A stretch of 61,522 nt of DNA from JABJPM01 sp964344655. Lineage in GTDB: Archaea > Nanobdellota > Nanobdellia > SCGC-AAA011-G17 > PNOQ01. Below, piece by piece: positions 42,668 to 51,950 of the stretch (positions are counted from its first letter, which is position 1; each line of letters opens with the position of its first letter). The DNA is taken from NCBI GenBank assembly GCA_964344655.1, contig CAYFOF010000004.1, positions 1 through 61,522 of the forward strand, given 5' to 3'. The translations under genes and the position numbers were made by a program. A model generated the notes under the pieces. The model did no database searches. It saw only the letters and a program-made list of their open reading frames with translations, and was not told where the DNA came from.

Positions 42668-44275
42668 ATGTCAGATAATAATAAACAACCAGTATATATT
42701 CTACCAGAAGACGCACAAAGAACACTAGGCAAAGATGCGCAAAGAAATAATATTATGGCTGCAAAGATAGTTGCAGAAACAGTTAGAACAACATTAGGTC
42801 CAAAAGGAATGGATAAAATGTTAGTAGATCCTTATAATAACGTAACAATCACAAATGATGGTGTTACAATTCTAGATGAAATCGCAGTAGAACATCCAAC
42901 TGCAAAAATGATAGTTGAAGTTGCTAAGACCCAAGAAAATGAAGTTGGTGATGGAACAACTACTGCAGTAGTAATTGCAGGAGAATTATTAAAAAACGCT
43001 GAAAAACTTTTAGATGAAAAAATACATCCAACAGTTATCACAAAAGGTTACAGATTAGCAGCAGAACAAGCAAATAAAATTCTAAAAGAAATTGCTGAAG
43101 ACATCAAAATAAGCGATCAAGAATTACTAAAATATATTGCAGAAACAGCTATGACTGGTAAAGGCGTAGAATCTGCAAAAGATAGAATTTCAGATATCTG
43201 CTTACAAGCAATAACTCAAATAACAACAGACATAACCGATAAAGATAATATCAAAATAGAAAAGAAAGTTGGAGAAGGAATTGAAAACTCTGAATTAGTT
43301 CAAGGAATTGTAATAGACAAAGAAAGAACACATTCAGAAATGCCAACAAAATTAGAAAACGCAAAAGTTGCTTTAATTGATACTCCTTTAGAAATTAAAG
43401 ATACTGAAATGGACGCAAAAATACAAATTTCTGACCCAAATCAATTACAATCTTTCTTAGAAAAGGAAGAATTAATGTTAAAAGATATGACTAACAGAAT
43501 AATTGAATCCGGAGCTAATGTAGTTATCTGTCAAAAAGGCATCGATGACATGGCACAATATTTCTTATCAAAAAACGGAATATATGCTTTAAGAAGAGTT
43601 AGAGAATCCGACATGAGAAAAATTGCAAAAGCCACATCTGGAAAAGTTATAAGCAATCTAAAAGAATTATCTCAAGAAGATTTAGGATTTGCAGGATTAG
43701 TTGAAGAAAAGAAAGTTGGAAATGAAAACATGACTTTCATAACTAAATGTGAAAATCCAAAAGCTGTAACAATCTTAATCCGTGGTGGAACAGAACATGT
43801 TGTTGATGAAGTCGAAAGAGCAATCACAGATGCTTTAGGAGATGTAACTGCAGCTTTAAACGAAGGTAAAATCGTTGCTGGTGCTGGTTCTCCAGAAATG
43901 GAAGTTGCAAAACAACTAAAAGATTATGCACATACATTAAACGGGAGAGAACAACTTGCAGTTTTAGCATTCGCAGATTCTTTAGAAGTAATCCCAAAAA
44001 CATTAGCAGAAAATGCAGGCATAGATCCAATAGATATGATAACAGAAATGAAAGTAAGACATGATAACAACGAAAAATGGGCAGGCATAGATGTTTACAA
44101 TGGAAAGATTGTGAATTCTTGGAATGCAAGAGTTTTAGAACCACTAAAAGTTAAAACTCAAGCAATAAAATCTGCTTCAGAGGTTGCTGAATTAATTTTG
44201 AGAATTGATGACATAATTGCATCATCCTCAAATGAACCTGGAATGCCCCAAGGCGGAATGCCGCCAATGATGTAA
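42668..44275 (+). CDS. Thermosome subunit (group II chaperonin)
   Basis: It folds proteins in an ATP-driven double ring. The 535-residue protein has TTLGPKGMDKMLVD (about 40-53), TITNDGVTIL (nucleotide pocket), GDGTTTAVV (about 95-103) and a C-terminal flexible tail ending GGMPPMM. KIVAGAGSPEME (about 397) replaces the usual GGGAxE. It is likely one of the most highly expressed genes here, with a clear TATA box and Shine-Dalgarno. Only one subunit type is seen in the window. Whether a second exists elsewhere is unknown. Confidence 0.98.
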   Translation: MSDNNKQPVYILPEDAQRTLGKDAQRNNIMAAKIVAETVRTTLGPKGMDKMLVDPYNNVTITNDGVTILDEIAVEHPTAKMIVEVAKTQENEVGDGTTTAVVIAGELLKNAEKLLDEKIHPTVITKGYRLAAEQANKILKEIAEDIKISDQELLKYIAETAMTGKGVESAKDRISDICLQAITQITTDITDKDNIKIEKKVGEGIENSELVQGIVIDKERTHSEMPTKLENAKVALIDTPLEIKDTEMDAKIQISDPNQLQSFLEKEELMLKDMTNRIIESGANVVICQKGIDDMAQYFLSKNGIYALRRVRESDMRKIAKATSGKVISNLKELSQEDLGFAGLVEEKKVGNENMTFITKCENPKAVTILIRGGTEHVVDEVERAITDALGDVTAALNEGKIVAGAGSPEMEVAKQLKDYAHTLNGREQLAVLAFADSLEVIPKTLAENAGIDPIDMITEMKVRHDNNEKWAGIDVYNGKIVNSWNARVLEPLKVKTQAIKSASEVAELILRIDDIIASSSNEPGMPQGGMPPMM

Positions 44276-44276
44276 A

Positions 44277-44687
44277 ATGTCTTTAACAGAAAAACAATTT
44301 ACAAAACAAGCACTTTCTCAAGTAATTCCATTTATACAAGGAAATGAAGAACTTCCACATGGAACTCTTTATGCAATTCATGACGAATATTTTATGGTTA
44401 TACCAACAGAAGATTTTGATCCTGAAAATATAAAAATAATTAGATACAGTAACCTAAAACAAAAAGTTGAAAATTTTGAAGATGAAGAAATAAAACCAAC
44501 TCTTGATCAAATTCTAGAACAGTTAGGAACAATTACAAGAAATCCAAATTTCGTAGCAGTAATTCCTATGTCTGAATTAACTTACGCAGCTAAAACAAAA
44601 ATTGGTTTAAAAAAAGAATACAGAAATTCTTCAAGAGAAGATGCTTTAAGATTAATAACTGCCTACGGAAAAAATGGTAACATTTGA
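44277..44687 (+). CDS. Unknown protein downstream of the thermosome
   Basis: A 136-residue cytosolic protein whose ATG is 1 nt after the thermosome stop, so it is in the same operon. It has strands YAIHDEYFMVIP and a C-terminal helix. No known domain is recognised. Its end overlaps the next gene by 14 nt. Proximity to a chaperonin suggests but does not show a role in protein quality control. Confidence 0.65.
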   Translation: MSLTEKQFTKQALSQVIPFIQGNEELPHGTLYAIHDEYFMVIPTEDFDPENIKIIRYSNLKQKVENFEDEEIKPTLDQILEQLGTITRNPNFVAVIPMSELTYAAKTKIGLKKEYRNSSREDALRLITAYGKNGNI

Positions 44688-45345
44688 ACAAGCAAAAGAT
44701 ATTCCGGAACTAAGACAAGCATATATAGATTCTATAGATTTGGGAGATAGAAGAAGATACGTTTCTGAAATAAGATATATAGATAGACATGCTGTTGTAA
44801 ACGGATTGCATGCATTCATGGTGTGCAGCGGAAGTACAAAAAAGAAAAAAGCAAAGATATCTATTCCTTTAAACGCATTTTATCCAGCAGTAACAGAAGG
44901 TGATTTTTTGAGCACCCTAAAAGACCATGAATTAATACATGCAGAACAATTCTATACTGGAAGATATTCAACCCCCCTAAAAACAGATTTAGAAGAAAAA
45001 CTCATAGACATAGTAACAAATTTAACATATTATTTAAGGATAGAATTAGAAGAAAAAATAAGAATGGAAGTAGAAGCATATAGAAACCAAATAAATGCTA
45101 TGGAAACAGGGTTGAGAAATGTTTCAGAAAGAAAAAAAAGCCACGTAAGATCATCATTAGCAATATATGAAATGAGCCACGGACCATTAAAAATAATTTC
45201 TCAGTTATTACAAGAAGGTCCAGATGAATATCATCAAAAGAGAGTAAGACAACTATTTGGGAAGGAAAATTTAACAGAATTATTATTAACATTAGAAGGC
45301 ATAACTCCGGAAGAACAAGAACTAATAAAAACGTTTATAAAATAA
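44674..45345 (+). CDS. Unknown protein with HExxH motif, possible zinc metallopeptidase
   Basis: A 223-residue protein containing DHELIHAEQFYTG (HELIH near residues 89-93), a match to the HExxH zinc-protease signature. A glutamate-rich helix EEKIRMEVEAYRNQ about 35 residues later could give the third zinc ligand. There is no signal peptide, so any activity would be cytosolic. It overlaps the upstream gene by 14 nt in the thermosome transcript. A second HExxH protein lies at 54442. HExxH can occur by chance, so this is tentative. Confidence 0.6.
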   Translation: MVTFEQAKDIPELRQAYIDSIDLGDRRRYVSEIRYIDRHAVVNGLHAFMVCSGSTKKKKAKISIPLNAFYPAVTEGDFLSTLKDHELIHAEQFYTGRYSTPLKTDLEEKLIDIVTNLTYYLRIELEEKIRMEVEAYRNQINAMETGLRNVSERKKSHVRSSLAIYEMSHGPLKIISQLLQEGPDEYHQKRVRQLFGKENLTELLLTLEGITPEEQELIKTFIK

Positions 45346-45362
45346 CTAATTAATTCTTAACT

Positions 45363-46148
45363 ATGTTTTTCAAGAAGAAAAAGAAATCTAGATTCACAAT
45401 AATAAAAGAAGCCATAGACAATAATTTAGAGCAAAGAAAATTCTCAATGGCTCTAGCACTATATTCGAAATTACAAGAGCAATACGCAAATTTCACAATA
45501 AAAGCAAAAGAAGATTACAAAAAAGATTTTGAAACAACCCAAAACAAATTAATTTTGCTATTAAAAATCCAAGAACTAATAAATGTCTCAAAAACAGACA
45601 ATCTAGAAGCAATCAGTGAAAGACTAATAGATATTAATGATTATTTATTCCATAAAGTAGATGAAATTCCAAAAAGATTTTACACATATTTACAACACCA
45701 TTACTCTCAAGCATACAAATCATACGAACATAAAATACATAAAAAAGAATTAGAAATAATACTAGAAAAAATAAAAAAATTAGTCAGTGAACAAAATTAT
45801 GATGCAGCACTAACAATTTTCCCATCGTTAATGAAAAAATTCAATAAAACAATTTCTTTCAAAAGAAATGATACTCTAGCAAAAGAATTAACACAATTAA
45901 AATCCCACATAAAAATGTCTCTAATGAAACAACATGCATATTCAGAAATTGCAAAAACAGATAATAAGCAAATAAAAAAAGATTTAAGAAAAAAAATAAA
46001 AAAAGCAACAAAAAAGAAAGAACCAAAAATAAAAAACCTTCCAGAAGATCCAAAAAATAAAGACATGGAAAGATTAAGAAAATTAATAAAGACCAATAAA
46101 GTTGATGATTCTACAAAAGAGCTAGAAAAAATATTTGAAAATGTTTAA
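45363..46148 (+). CDS. Unknown helical protein upstream of ftsY
   Basis: A 261-residue protein with two related helical sections (FSMALALYSKLQEQYANF, and YDAALTIFPSLMKKFNKT), suggesting TPR-like or coiled-coil repeats. It ends in a very lysine-rich region (about 195-235). There is no membrane segment. It overlaps ftsY by 8 nt, so the two genes are translationally coupled, and a link to protein targeting or membrane-associated translation is a reasonable guess. Confidence 0.65.
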   Translation: MFFKKKKKSRFTIIKEAIDNNLEQRKFSMALALYSKLQEQYANFTIKAKEDYKKDFETTQNKLILLLKIQELINVSKTDNLEAISERLIDINDYLFHKVDEIPKRFYTYLQHHYSQAYKSYEHKIHKKELEIILEKIKKLVSEQNYDAALTIFPSLMKKFNKTISFKRNDTLAKELTQLKSHIKMSLMKQHAYSEIAKTDNKQIKKDLRKKIKKATKKKEPKIKNLPEDPKNKDMERLRKLIKTNKVDDSTKELEKIFENV

Positions 46149-47202
46149 ATTTTTAAAAAATAAAATAAAGGATGCTGTAAAAAACATCTCTAAAGATGTA
46201 GAAGAAAAAGCTCAAGAAGAAACAACAGAAGTAATTAAACAAGAAGAGGAAATAAAAGAAGAAAAAACAATAATAGAAGAAGAAACCAAAGAAAAAATAG
46301 AAAAAATAATTGAAGATAAACCTAAAAAATCTCTAGCCTCAAAAATAAAAGAAAAAATAACAACAAAAAGAATTTCTGATAAAGAATTTGAAGAATTATT
46401 CTGGGAACTAGAACTAGCATTACTAGAAAACAATGTAGCCGTTGAAGTTATAGAAAGAATAAAAAAAGAACTAAAAGTTGATCTAGTAGATAACCCGTTA
46501 GAAAAAAATAAAGTAGAAGAAATGATTGAAAACTCACTAAAAGAAAGTGTAAAAAACCTATTCAAAGATTCTGATTTTGACTTAATAAAAAAAATAAAAG
46601 CTTCCGAAAAACCTTATGTCATATTACTTTTAGGAGTAAATGGCTCTGGAAAAACAACATCGATAGCAAAACTAACAAAATTACTTCAATCAAATGATTT
46701 ATCTGTAACACTAGCAGCAGCAGATACATTCAGGGCTGCAGCAATAGATCAGATACAAACTTGGGCAGACAAATTAGATGTAAAACTAATAAAACACGAC
46801 TATGGTGCAGATGCCGCTGCAGTTGCTTTCGACGCAGTAAAACATGCAAAGGCAAAAAAATTAGATGTAGTATTAATCGATACTGCAGGAAGAATGCATT
46901 CTAATATTAATTTAAGAGATGAACTTAAAAAAATAGTTCGTATTGCAAAACCTGATTTAAAGATATTTGTAGGTGAATCTATAACTGGAAATGATTGTAT
47001 AGATCAAGCCACAACGTTTAACGAAGCTGTAGAAATAGATGGAATAATATTATCAAAAGCAGACATAGATGAAAAAGGTGGAACCGCAATTTCAATTTCT
47101 CACGTAACAGATAAACCAATATTATATCTGGGAACCGGTCAAGAATTAAAAGATATAGAAAAGTTTAATGTTGAAAAATTAATAAAAAATTTAGGATGGT
47201 AA
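46141..47202 (+). CDS. ftsY: Signal recognition particle receptor FtsY
   Basis: It docks SRP-ribosome complexes at the membrane and hydrolyses GTP with SRP54. The 353-residue protein has an acidic, glutamate-rich N-terminal A domain (residues 1-70) and a four-helix N domain. The GTPase has G1 GVNGSGKTT (about 165), AADTFRAAAIDQI, DTAGRMHSN (about 247), SKADIDEKGG (about 305) and the closing YLGTGQELKDIEKF. The ATG at 46141 is chosen over a TTG two codons upstream. SRP54 itself is encoded at 50307. Confidence 0.97.
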   Translation: MFKFLKNKIKDAVKNISKDVEEKAQEETTEVIKQEEEIKEEKTIIEEETKEKIEKIIEDKPKKSLASKIKEKITTKRISDKEFEELFWELELALLENNVAVEVIERIKKELKVDLVDNPLEKNKVEEMIENSLKESVKNLFKDSDFDLIKKIKASEKPYVILLLGVNGSGKTTSIAKLTKLLQSNDLSVTLAAADTFRAAAIDQIQTWADKLDVKLIKHDYGADAAAVAFDAVKHAKAKKLDVVLIDTAGRMHSNINLRDELKKIVRIAKPDLKIFVGESITGNDCIDQATTFNEAVEIDGIILSKADIDEKGGTAISISHVTDKPILYLGTGQELKDIEKFNVEKLIKNLGW

Positions 47203-47203
47203 A

Positions 47204-47902
47204 TTAATATTCCTCGTCTTCTTCATCCTCACTATCTTCAGAATCAGAAGATGAACCATCGTCTTCTTCATCATCAGAATCGCCATCAGAGTTACGATTT
47301 GAATTATTATTAGAATTTCCTCGCCTGTCACTATCATCCTCTTCTTCATCATCTGAGTCATCGTCATCTCTACCTTCTCTTTCTCGTTCTCTCTCAATTT
47401 CTATCTCTAATTCGCCACTTCTATTTCCAAACCTATTAATTAAATCATCTATAAATGCTAAATCTTCTTCAGAAAAATCTCCCTTAAGTTTAACTTTAAT
47501 TTTTAATTCTTCCTTAACTCTTTCAGCATTCCGAGTATGTTCTTGAATTTTTATTTTCAATTCAGAATTCTCACTTTGATTAACTTTACTCTTGATTTTT
47601 AACATTATTCTTTCATGATTTTCTTCAGCCTTTCGAACAGCCTCTAATTTTCCTTCCAAGGCCATTTCCCTCGCTTCAGATAATCTTTCTTCAGCATACT
47701 CCAACTCTTTCTCTAGTCTAGCATCTTCACTAGCAGTAAATGCCAAAGCTAAATTTTCCATAGCTAAATCCAGAAAATAAAAGAAATTATCTGGAGTTGT
47801 ACCCGCCTCCTTCAATTCAACACTATCTTCACTTAAATTCTCTTCAGCATGAACAGGAACCAAAAACATCAATAAAACAACAAATATTAAACCATATTTC
47901 AT
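47204..47902 (-). CDS. Secreted DUF5667-like protein with polyacidic tail
   Basis: A 232-residue protein. The ATG at 47902 (MKYGLIFVVLLMFLVPVHA signal peptide) follows GGAGGTAATTAAT, so an in-frame start ten codons upstream, which would run through the Shine-Dalgarno, is rejected. The mature part starts with AGTTPDNFFYFLDLAMENL, then a helical ASEDARLEKELEYAEERLSEA pattern, both typical of the DUF5667 family. The last 60 residues are almost only D, E, S, R, N, with runs of aspartate. It likely binds cations outside the cell. Confidence 0.8.
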   Translation of the reverse strand: MKYGLIFVVLLMFLVPVHAEENLSEDSVELKEAGTTPDNFFYFLDLAMENLALAFTASEDARLEKELEYAEERLSEAREMALEGKLEAVRKAEENHERIMLKIKSKVNQSENSELKIKIQEHTRNAERVKEELKIKVKLKGDFSEEDLAFIDDLINRFGNRSGELEIEIEREREREGRDDDDSDDEEEDDSDRRGNSNNNSNRNSDGDSDDEEDDGSSSDSEDSEDEEDEEY

Positions 47903-47969
47903 ATTAATTACCTCCATTATAAAATTAAACAAAATTAAACATTTAAAAAATTAACTAAAAAGAAAAAAA

Positions 47970-49088
47970 TTATTCCGGGATTTCCCCAGAACTTGGTTTT
48001 CTATATTTTTTTGTTACCCCAACAATTACTAGGCCTAACAAAAGCAATGCAAGCAAATAAGACATTGTTTCTCCCAATCCAATAGATTTACCAGCACCAA
48101 CTACCGCACCAGTTATTGCACCGAAAAATCCTGTTTGTTGTGGCTCAACATTTACTTCAGAGAATTCATTCACATTATCTTCTCCATTACTCTCTTCCAA
48201 AACCACAGGCTCTTCCTCTTGAACAGGAACACATTGTCCATTTATTCTTTCAAAACCTTCTTCACATGTGATAACGCTTCCGCCACCGCCACCGCCACCA
48301 CCAGACGGAGGATTCGGAGTAGGATCATCTATCGGATCAGTAACATTCTCCGTAGAATTATCTTCATCAGCTCCATTAATCATCAAATCACACCAAGTAT
48401 CATTATCAGAATTTCCCGCAAAGATAACAATATCGGATAAATCAATTACTCCATCTCCAATATCTTCAGGGAAAACATCTAATAATGGATTAATAGTTCC
48501 ATTTTCTGCTCTTAATCTCATAAACTCTTGAAATCTTCCATATAAAACTGAAGAGTGATATGCAGGATCGGATGTAAATGTAATAACATCAGATAAATCA
48601 ATCACTCCATCTCCAGAAGGACCATCATCTCCAATTGGAAACAAATCTAATTCAGGATCATATGTATAATTTCCACCTTGCATCGCATTCCATTCAATAT
48701 ACATACCATACATAACTTCACATTCAGAAACGTTAGGTTCAGCAAAAGTATAATCAATAGTTAAATTATAAACATTAGATACAAATCCATCTAACCACAA
48801 ACCAAACATACTTTCGTTATCACAATCACAACCCCATTCATTAGGATTTCCTTCACTACACTCTCTTAAAACATAATCTCCCTCACTAATATTATTTTCT
48901 CCAACAACTAAAACAGAAAGATCTTCACAATTTGAAAAATCTTCTACAAATACAGAAGTTGGTAAGGAATCATTATTATCAGTATAATTCACTTCAACTT
49001 GTTTAAAAATTGTGCCCCCAAAAAAATTCGCACTCACAAAAGCAAAAGCAAAAATAAAAATAACACTCAAAATAAACTTCTTATTCAT
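47970..49088 (-). CDS. Surface protein with dockerin-like calcium motifs and C-terminal anchor
   Basis: A 372-residue protein. A signal peptide (residues 1-20) is followed by a domain with one disulfide candidate (CDCDNESM). Two dockerin-type calcium loops follow, DGPSGDGVIDLSDVI and EDIGDGVIDLSDIV (about 160-215). A run of eight glycines and a small module CEEGFERINGQCVPV come next. ITGAVVGAGKS is followed by a membrane segment (SYLLALLLLGLVIVG) and a short basic tail. It closely parallels the 49194-49943 protein. Probably a surface scaffold or adhesin. Confidence 0.82.
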   Translation of the reverse strand: MNKKFILSVIFIFAFAFVSANFFGGTIFKQVEVNYTDNNDSLPTSVFVEDFSNCEDLSVLVVGENNISEGDYVLRECSEGNPNEWGCDCDNESMFGLWLDGFVSNVYNLTIDYTFAEPNVSECEVMYGMYIEWNAMQGGNYTYDPELDLFPIGDDGPSGDGVIDLSDVITFTSDPAYHSSVLYGRFQEFMRLRAENGTINPLLDVFPEDIGDGVIDLSDIVIFAGNSDNDTWCDLMINGADEDNSTENVTDPIDDPTPNPPSGGGGGGGGSVITCEEGFERINGQCVPVQEEEPVVLEESNGEDNVNEFSEVNVEPQQTGFFGAITGAVVGAGKSIGLGETMSYLLALLLLGLVIVGVTKKYRKPSSGEIPE

Positions 49089-49096
49089 TTAAACTA

Positions 49097-49109
49097 CCTC
49101 CATAAGTTA
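49097..49109 (-). promoter_or_regulatory. Shared leader motif TAACTTATGGAGG
   Basis: The reverse strand reads TAACTTATGGAGG, ending 8 nt before the ATG at 49088. The same 13 nt precedes the genes starting at 30826 and 49943. The GGAGG part is a Shine-Dalgarno sequence. The upstream seven bases have no assigned role. Confidence 0.7.
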
Positions 49110-49193
49110 AAAATGGGGGATATTTTAATTATATAAATAATTATTATACTAATTAATATATTTTATAGAATATAATAAAAAAGAAAAAAAGAA

Positions 49194-49943
49194 TTATTTA
49201 GAATTTTGTAAAAGTCTATAAGATCCAAAAATCCCTAATGTAACCAATAATAAAGAAGCTACATAAGATATTGTTTCTCCAAATCCAACAGATTTACCTG
49301 TTCCAACAACTGCGCCAGTTACTGCGCCAGTTATAGTATTGAAAACTCCAGTAGTTGGTTCTTCTGCTAAAACATTATTTTCTTCTTCAGCAGTATCTTC
49401 TGTCAAGAATTGTTTTTCAGTACTTTCTTCAGATTGTTCAACAGGAACACATTCTCTGTTAACCATTTTGAAACCATCTAAACAAGTTAAAACACTTCCA
49501 CCGCCACTTCCACTAGTGGTAGGTTGTGGTTCTTCAACAGGCTCTTCTTCTTCATTCAAAAAACCCCAAAGATCATGACAGTAATCTCCTTCAATTGCAT
49601 CATGTAAGATTGCAGCATCATGGAAATCGACAGCATCGTCACCATCTAAATCAATTCTTGTTAATTCAGCAACATAAACAGCATCAGTCAAATCTTCATC
49701 TCCATCGCCATCTACATCACAGTTATCATCTTCAACAACAGGTTCTTCTTCTTGTACAACAACTTCTTCTTCATGTACATGATTTTCTTCCTCTATTGGT
49801 AACTCTTCTTCTAAAATTTCTTCTGCAGGTGTTTCCTCAACAACAGGTTCTTCAACAATTGGCTCATCAACAATAGTTTCATCAGCCAATGCAAAACCAG
49901 ATGCTAAAACTAACACCATTAATATACTTATAATCTTGTTCAT
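49194..49943 (-). CDS. Surface protein with dockerin-like motif and C-terminal anchor (paralog of 47970-49088)
   Basis: A 249-residue protein with a signal peptide (residues 1-20), then a long acidic region rich in E, P and V (about 22-70). A calcium-binding pair follows: CDVDGDGDEDLTDAVYVAEL and DLDGDDAVDFHDAAIL (about 75-120), dockerin- or EF-hand-like. A GSGGGS linker, the module CLDGFKMVNRECVPV, the motif ITGAVTGAVVGTGKS and a membrane segment complete it. Domain order matches the neighbour at 47970. It has a strong leader with Shine-Dalgarno. Confidence 0.82.
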   Translation of the reverse strand: MNKIISILMVLVLASGFALADETIVDEPIVEEPVVEETPAEEILEEELPIEEENHVHEEEVVVQEEEPVVEDDNCDVDGDGDEDLTDAVYVAELTRIDLDGDDAVDFHDAAILHDAIEGDYCHDLWGFLNEEEEPVEEPQPTTSGSGGGSVLTCLDGFKMVNRECVPVEQSEESTEKQFLTEDTAEEENNVLAEEPTTGVFNTITGAVTGAVVGTGKSVGFGETISYVASLLLVTLGIFGSYRLLQNSK

Positions 49944-49947
49944 TTTG

Positions 49948-49991
49948 CCTCCATAAGTTACAGAATATTTAACATTAACACTATATAAAGG
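49948..49991 (-). promoter_or_regulatory. Promoter and shared leader of the 49943 gene
   Basis: A TATA box CCTTTATATA (49982-49991 on the reverse strand) lies about 26 nt before a probable start near 49960. TAACTTATGGAGG (49948-49960) follows, with GGAGG 4 nt before the ATG. Confidence 0.65.
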
Positions 49992-50060
49992 TTTTGGTAT
50001 ATATTTTAGAGAAGATACTTTAAAGAAAGATATTTAAACAGAAAATAAAAGCAAAATCGC

Positions 50061-50282
50061 ATGCAAAGGATAAAACAAAAAGCATTAGATGACGCACTAG
50101 AAACCGATAGATTACCAAAATCAATATACAATCTAAAAACCGACATTTATGCAGCAATGTGGCCATTAGAAGCCCAAGAAGCATACATAACTGCGGCAGA
50201 AGAACTTCTAAAACAACGTCCAGAATTAAATCATCCACTTTACAGAGATAGGATAGAAACATTCAAACAGAATTCTTTATAA
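50061..50282 (+). CDS. Small unknown protein upstream of srp54
   Basis: A 73-residue helical, cytosolic protein (YNLKTDIYAAMWPLEAQEAY). A TATTTAAACA box lies about 27 nt before the ATG, giving a leaderless mRNA. Its last codons contain the TATA box of srp54 (about 50277-50284), so the two are separately transcribed though only 24 nt apart. No family is recognised. Confidence 0.6.
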   Translation: MQRIKQKALDDALETDRLPKSIYNLKTDIYAAMWPLEAQEAYITAAEELLKQRPELNHPLYRDRIETFKQNSL

Positions 50283-50306
50283 ACATTAATTCTTAACAAA
50301 ATTACA

Positions 50307-51644
50307 ATGGTAATGGAAAAACTAGGCAATAATTTAAAGAACGTTCTAAAAAAAATAGCTGGAGCTCCAGTAATAAATGAACAATTAGTAAACGAACTAG
50401 TCAAAGATATTCAAAGAGCATTATTACAAGCAGATACAAACGTAAAACTAGTACTACAACTAACAAAAAGCATAAAAGAAAAAGCCCTAGAAACACAACC
50501 AAAAAATGTAAACCCTCGAGATTATTTAGTAAATATTGTTTACGAAGAACTTACAGCATTCTTGGGTGGAAAAAACGAACCAATAAAAATATCAAAAAAG
50601 AAACCTTTCAAAATTATGCTTGTGGGACTATTCGGAAACGGAAAAACCACCACAACAGCTAAATTAGCAAAATATTATGCAAAAAGATCATACAAAGTAG
50701 CTATTTTGAGCCTAGATGTTCACAGACCTGCTGCAATGAAACAAACAGAGCAGCTAGGTAAAAAAATAAACATTCCAACATTCACAAATGAAAACGAAAA
50801 AGATCCAATAAAAATTTACAAAGAAATAGAACCAAAACTTTCTCAATATGATATTGTATTAATAGATACTGCTGGAAGAGATGCACTATCAGAAGAACTA
50901 ATTAATGAAATAGAAAATTTAAACAAAAAAATTAAACCAGATGAAAAATTATTAATCCTTTCTGCAGATATGGGACAAACCGCAGAAAAACAAGCAACCC
51001 AATTTCATGAATCTTGTGGAATAACTGGAATAATTGCTACAAAAATGGATGGAACTGCAAAAGCAGGTGGGGCTTTATCTGCTGCTGCAACAACAAAAGC
51101 AAAAATAAAATTCTTAACAACTGGTGAAACTGAAAACGATTTAGAAGAATTCAATCCTGAGGGTTTCGTAGGACGTTTACTAGGAATGGGAGATCTAAAA
51201 GCATTACTAGAAACAACAAGAGAAGCAATCTCAGAAGAACAAGCTCAAGATTTAGGAAAAAGATTTCTGAAAGGAGAATTTAATTTCTTAGACATGTACG
51301 AACAAATGTCTGCCATGAATAAAATGGGTCCACTCTCAAAAGTTATGGAAATGATTCCAGGAATGGGACAAATGAAACTTCCAAAAGATGCATTACAAGT
51401 TCAAGAAGGAAAACTAAAGAAATGGAAAATAATAATGCAATCTATGACAAAAGAAGAACTAGAAAATCCAGATATACTAACTCGTTCAAGACTTGATAGA
51501 ATTGCAAAAGGTTCTGGTTCAACAGTAAGTGAAGTTCGTGAATTATTAAAACAATACCGTCAAACAAAAAAGATGTCTAAACTAATGAAAGGCGATCCAA
51601 ATAAAATAATGAAAAAATTCAAGGGGAAAATCCCCGGAATGTAA
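50307..51644 (+). CDS. srp54: Signal recognition particle protein SRP54
   Basis: It binds signal sequences on ribosomes and pairs with FtsY. The 445-residue protein has an N domain (residues 1-95) and a GTPase with G1 GLFGNGKTTT (about 107-116), LDVHRPAAMKQ, DTAGRDA (about 187) and TKMDGTAKAGG (about 245). A methionine-rich M domain from about 295 holds the GDL/MYEQMSAMNKMGPLSKVMEM and the RNA-binding RSRLDRIAKGSGSTVSEV (shown as blocks). The G1 loop GLFGNGK differs slightly from the common GLQGSGK. A TATA box lies 27 nt before the ATG, so it is leaderless. Confidence 0.97.
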   Translation: MVMEKLGNNLKNVLKKIAGAPVINEQLVNELVKDIQRALLQADTNVKLVLQLTKSIKEKALETQPKNVNPRDYLVNIVYEELTAFLGGKNEPIKISKKKPFKIMLVGLFGNGKTTTTAKLAKYYAKRSYKVAILSLDVHRPAAMKQTEQLGKKINIPTFTNENEKDPIKIYKEIEPKLSQYDIVLIDTAGRDALSEELINEIENLNKKIKPDEKLLILSADMGQTAEKQATQFHESCGITGIIATKMDGTAKAGGALSAAATTKAKIKFLTTGETENDLEEFNPEGFVGRLLGMGDLKALLETTREAISEEQAQDLGKRFLKGEFNFLDMYEQMSAMNKMGPLSKVMEMIPGMGQMKLPKDALQVQEGKLKKWKIIMQSMTKEELENPDILTRSRLDRIAKGSGSTVSEVRELLKQYRQTKKMSKLMKGDPNKIMKKFKGKIPGM

Positions 51645-51649
51645 AAAAG

Positions 51650-51835
51650 TTATTTATAATATCTTATTGCTGGTTTAATTAATGTTACAACAAATATAAC
51701 AAAGAACCACCACGGACTAACACTATGTACCCATTCCATAGCTGCAGGCCAAATTCTAATTACAAAAAGAGTGAACGCAATAATAGACAATTTCAACAAA
51801 GCCCATTCACACATTTTAAAATTAATAGCTTTCAT
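51650..51835 (-). CDS. Small membrane protein
   Basis: A 61-residue protein with two hydrophobic segments (WALLKLSIIAFTLFVIRIW and WWFFVIFVVTLI). A Shine-Dalgarno sequence AAAGGAGG precedes the ATG, supporting a real gene despite its size. Membrane location is the only safe statement. It is convergent with srp54. Confidence 0.55.
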   Translation of the reverse strand: MKAINFKMCEWALLKLSIIAFTLFVIRIWPAAMEWVHSVSPWWFFVIFVVTLIKPAIRYYK

Positions 51836-51950
51836 ATCACCAACCTCCTTTAAATCAATACAATAATCTTAATTTATCAATATAAATACTTTTCTCAAAA
51901 AGATTTATAAAGAAATAATCCTAAAAAATACTAAAGGAGGTATAAATCTA

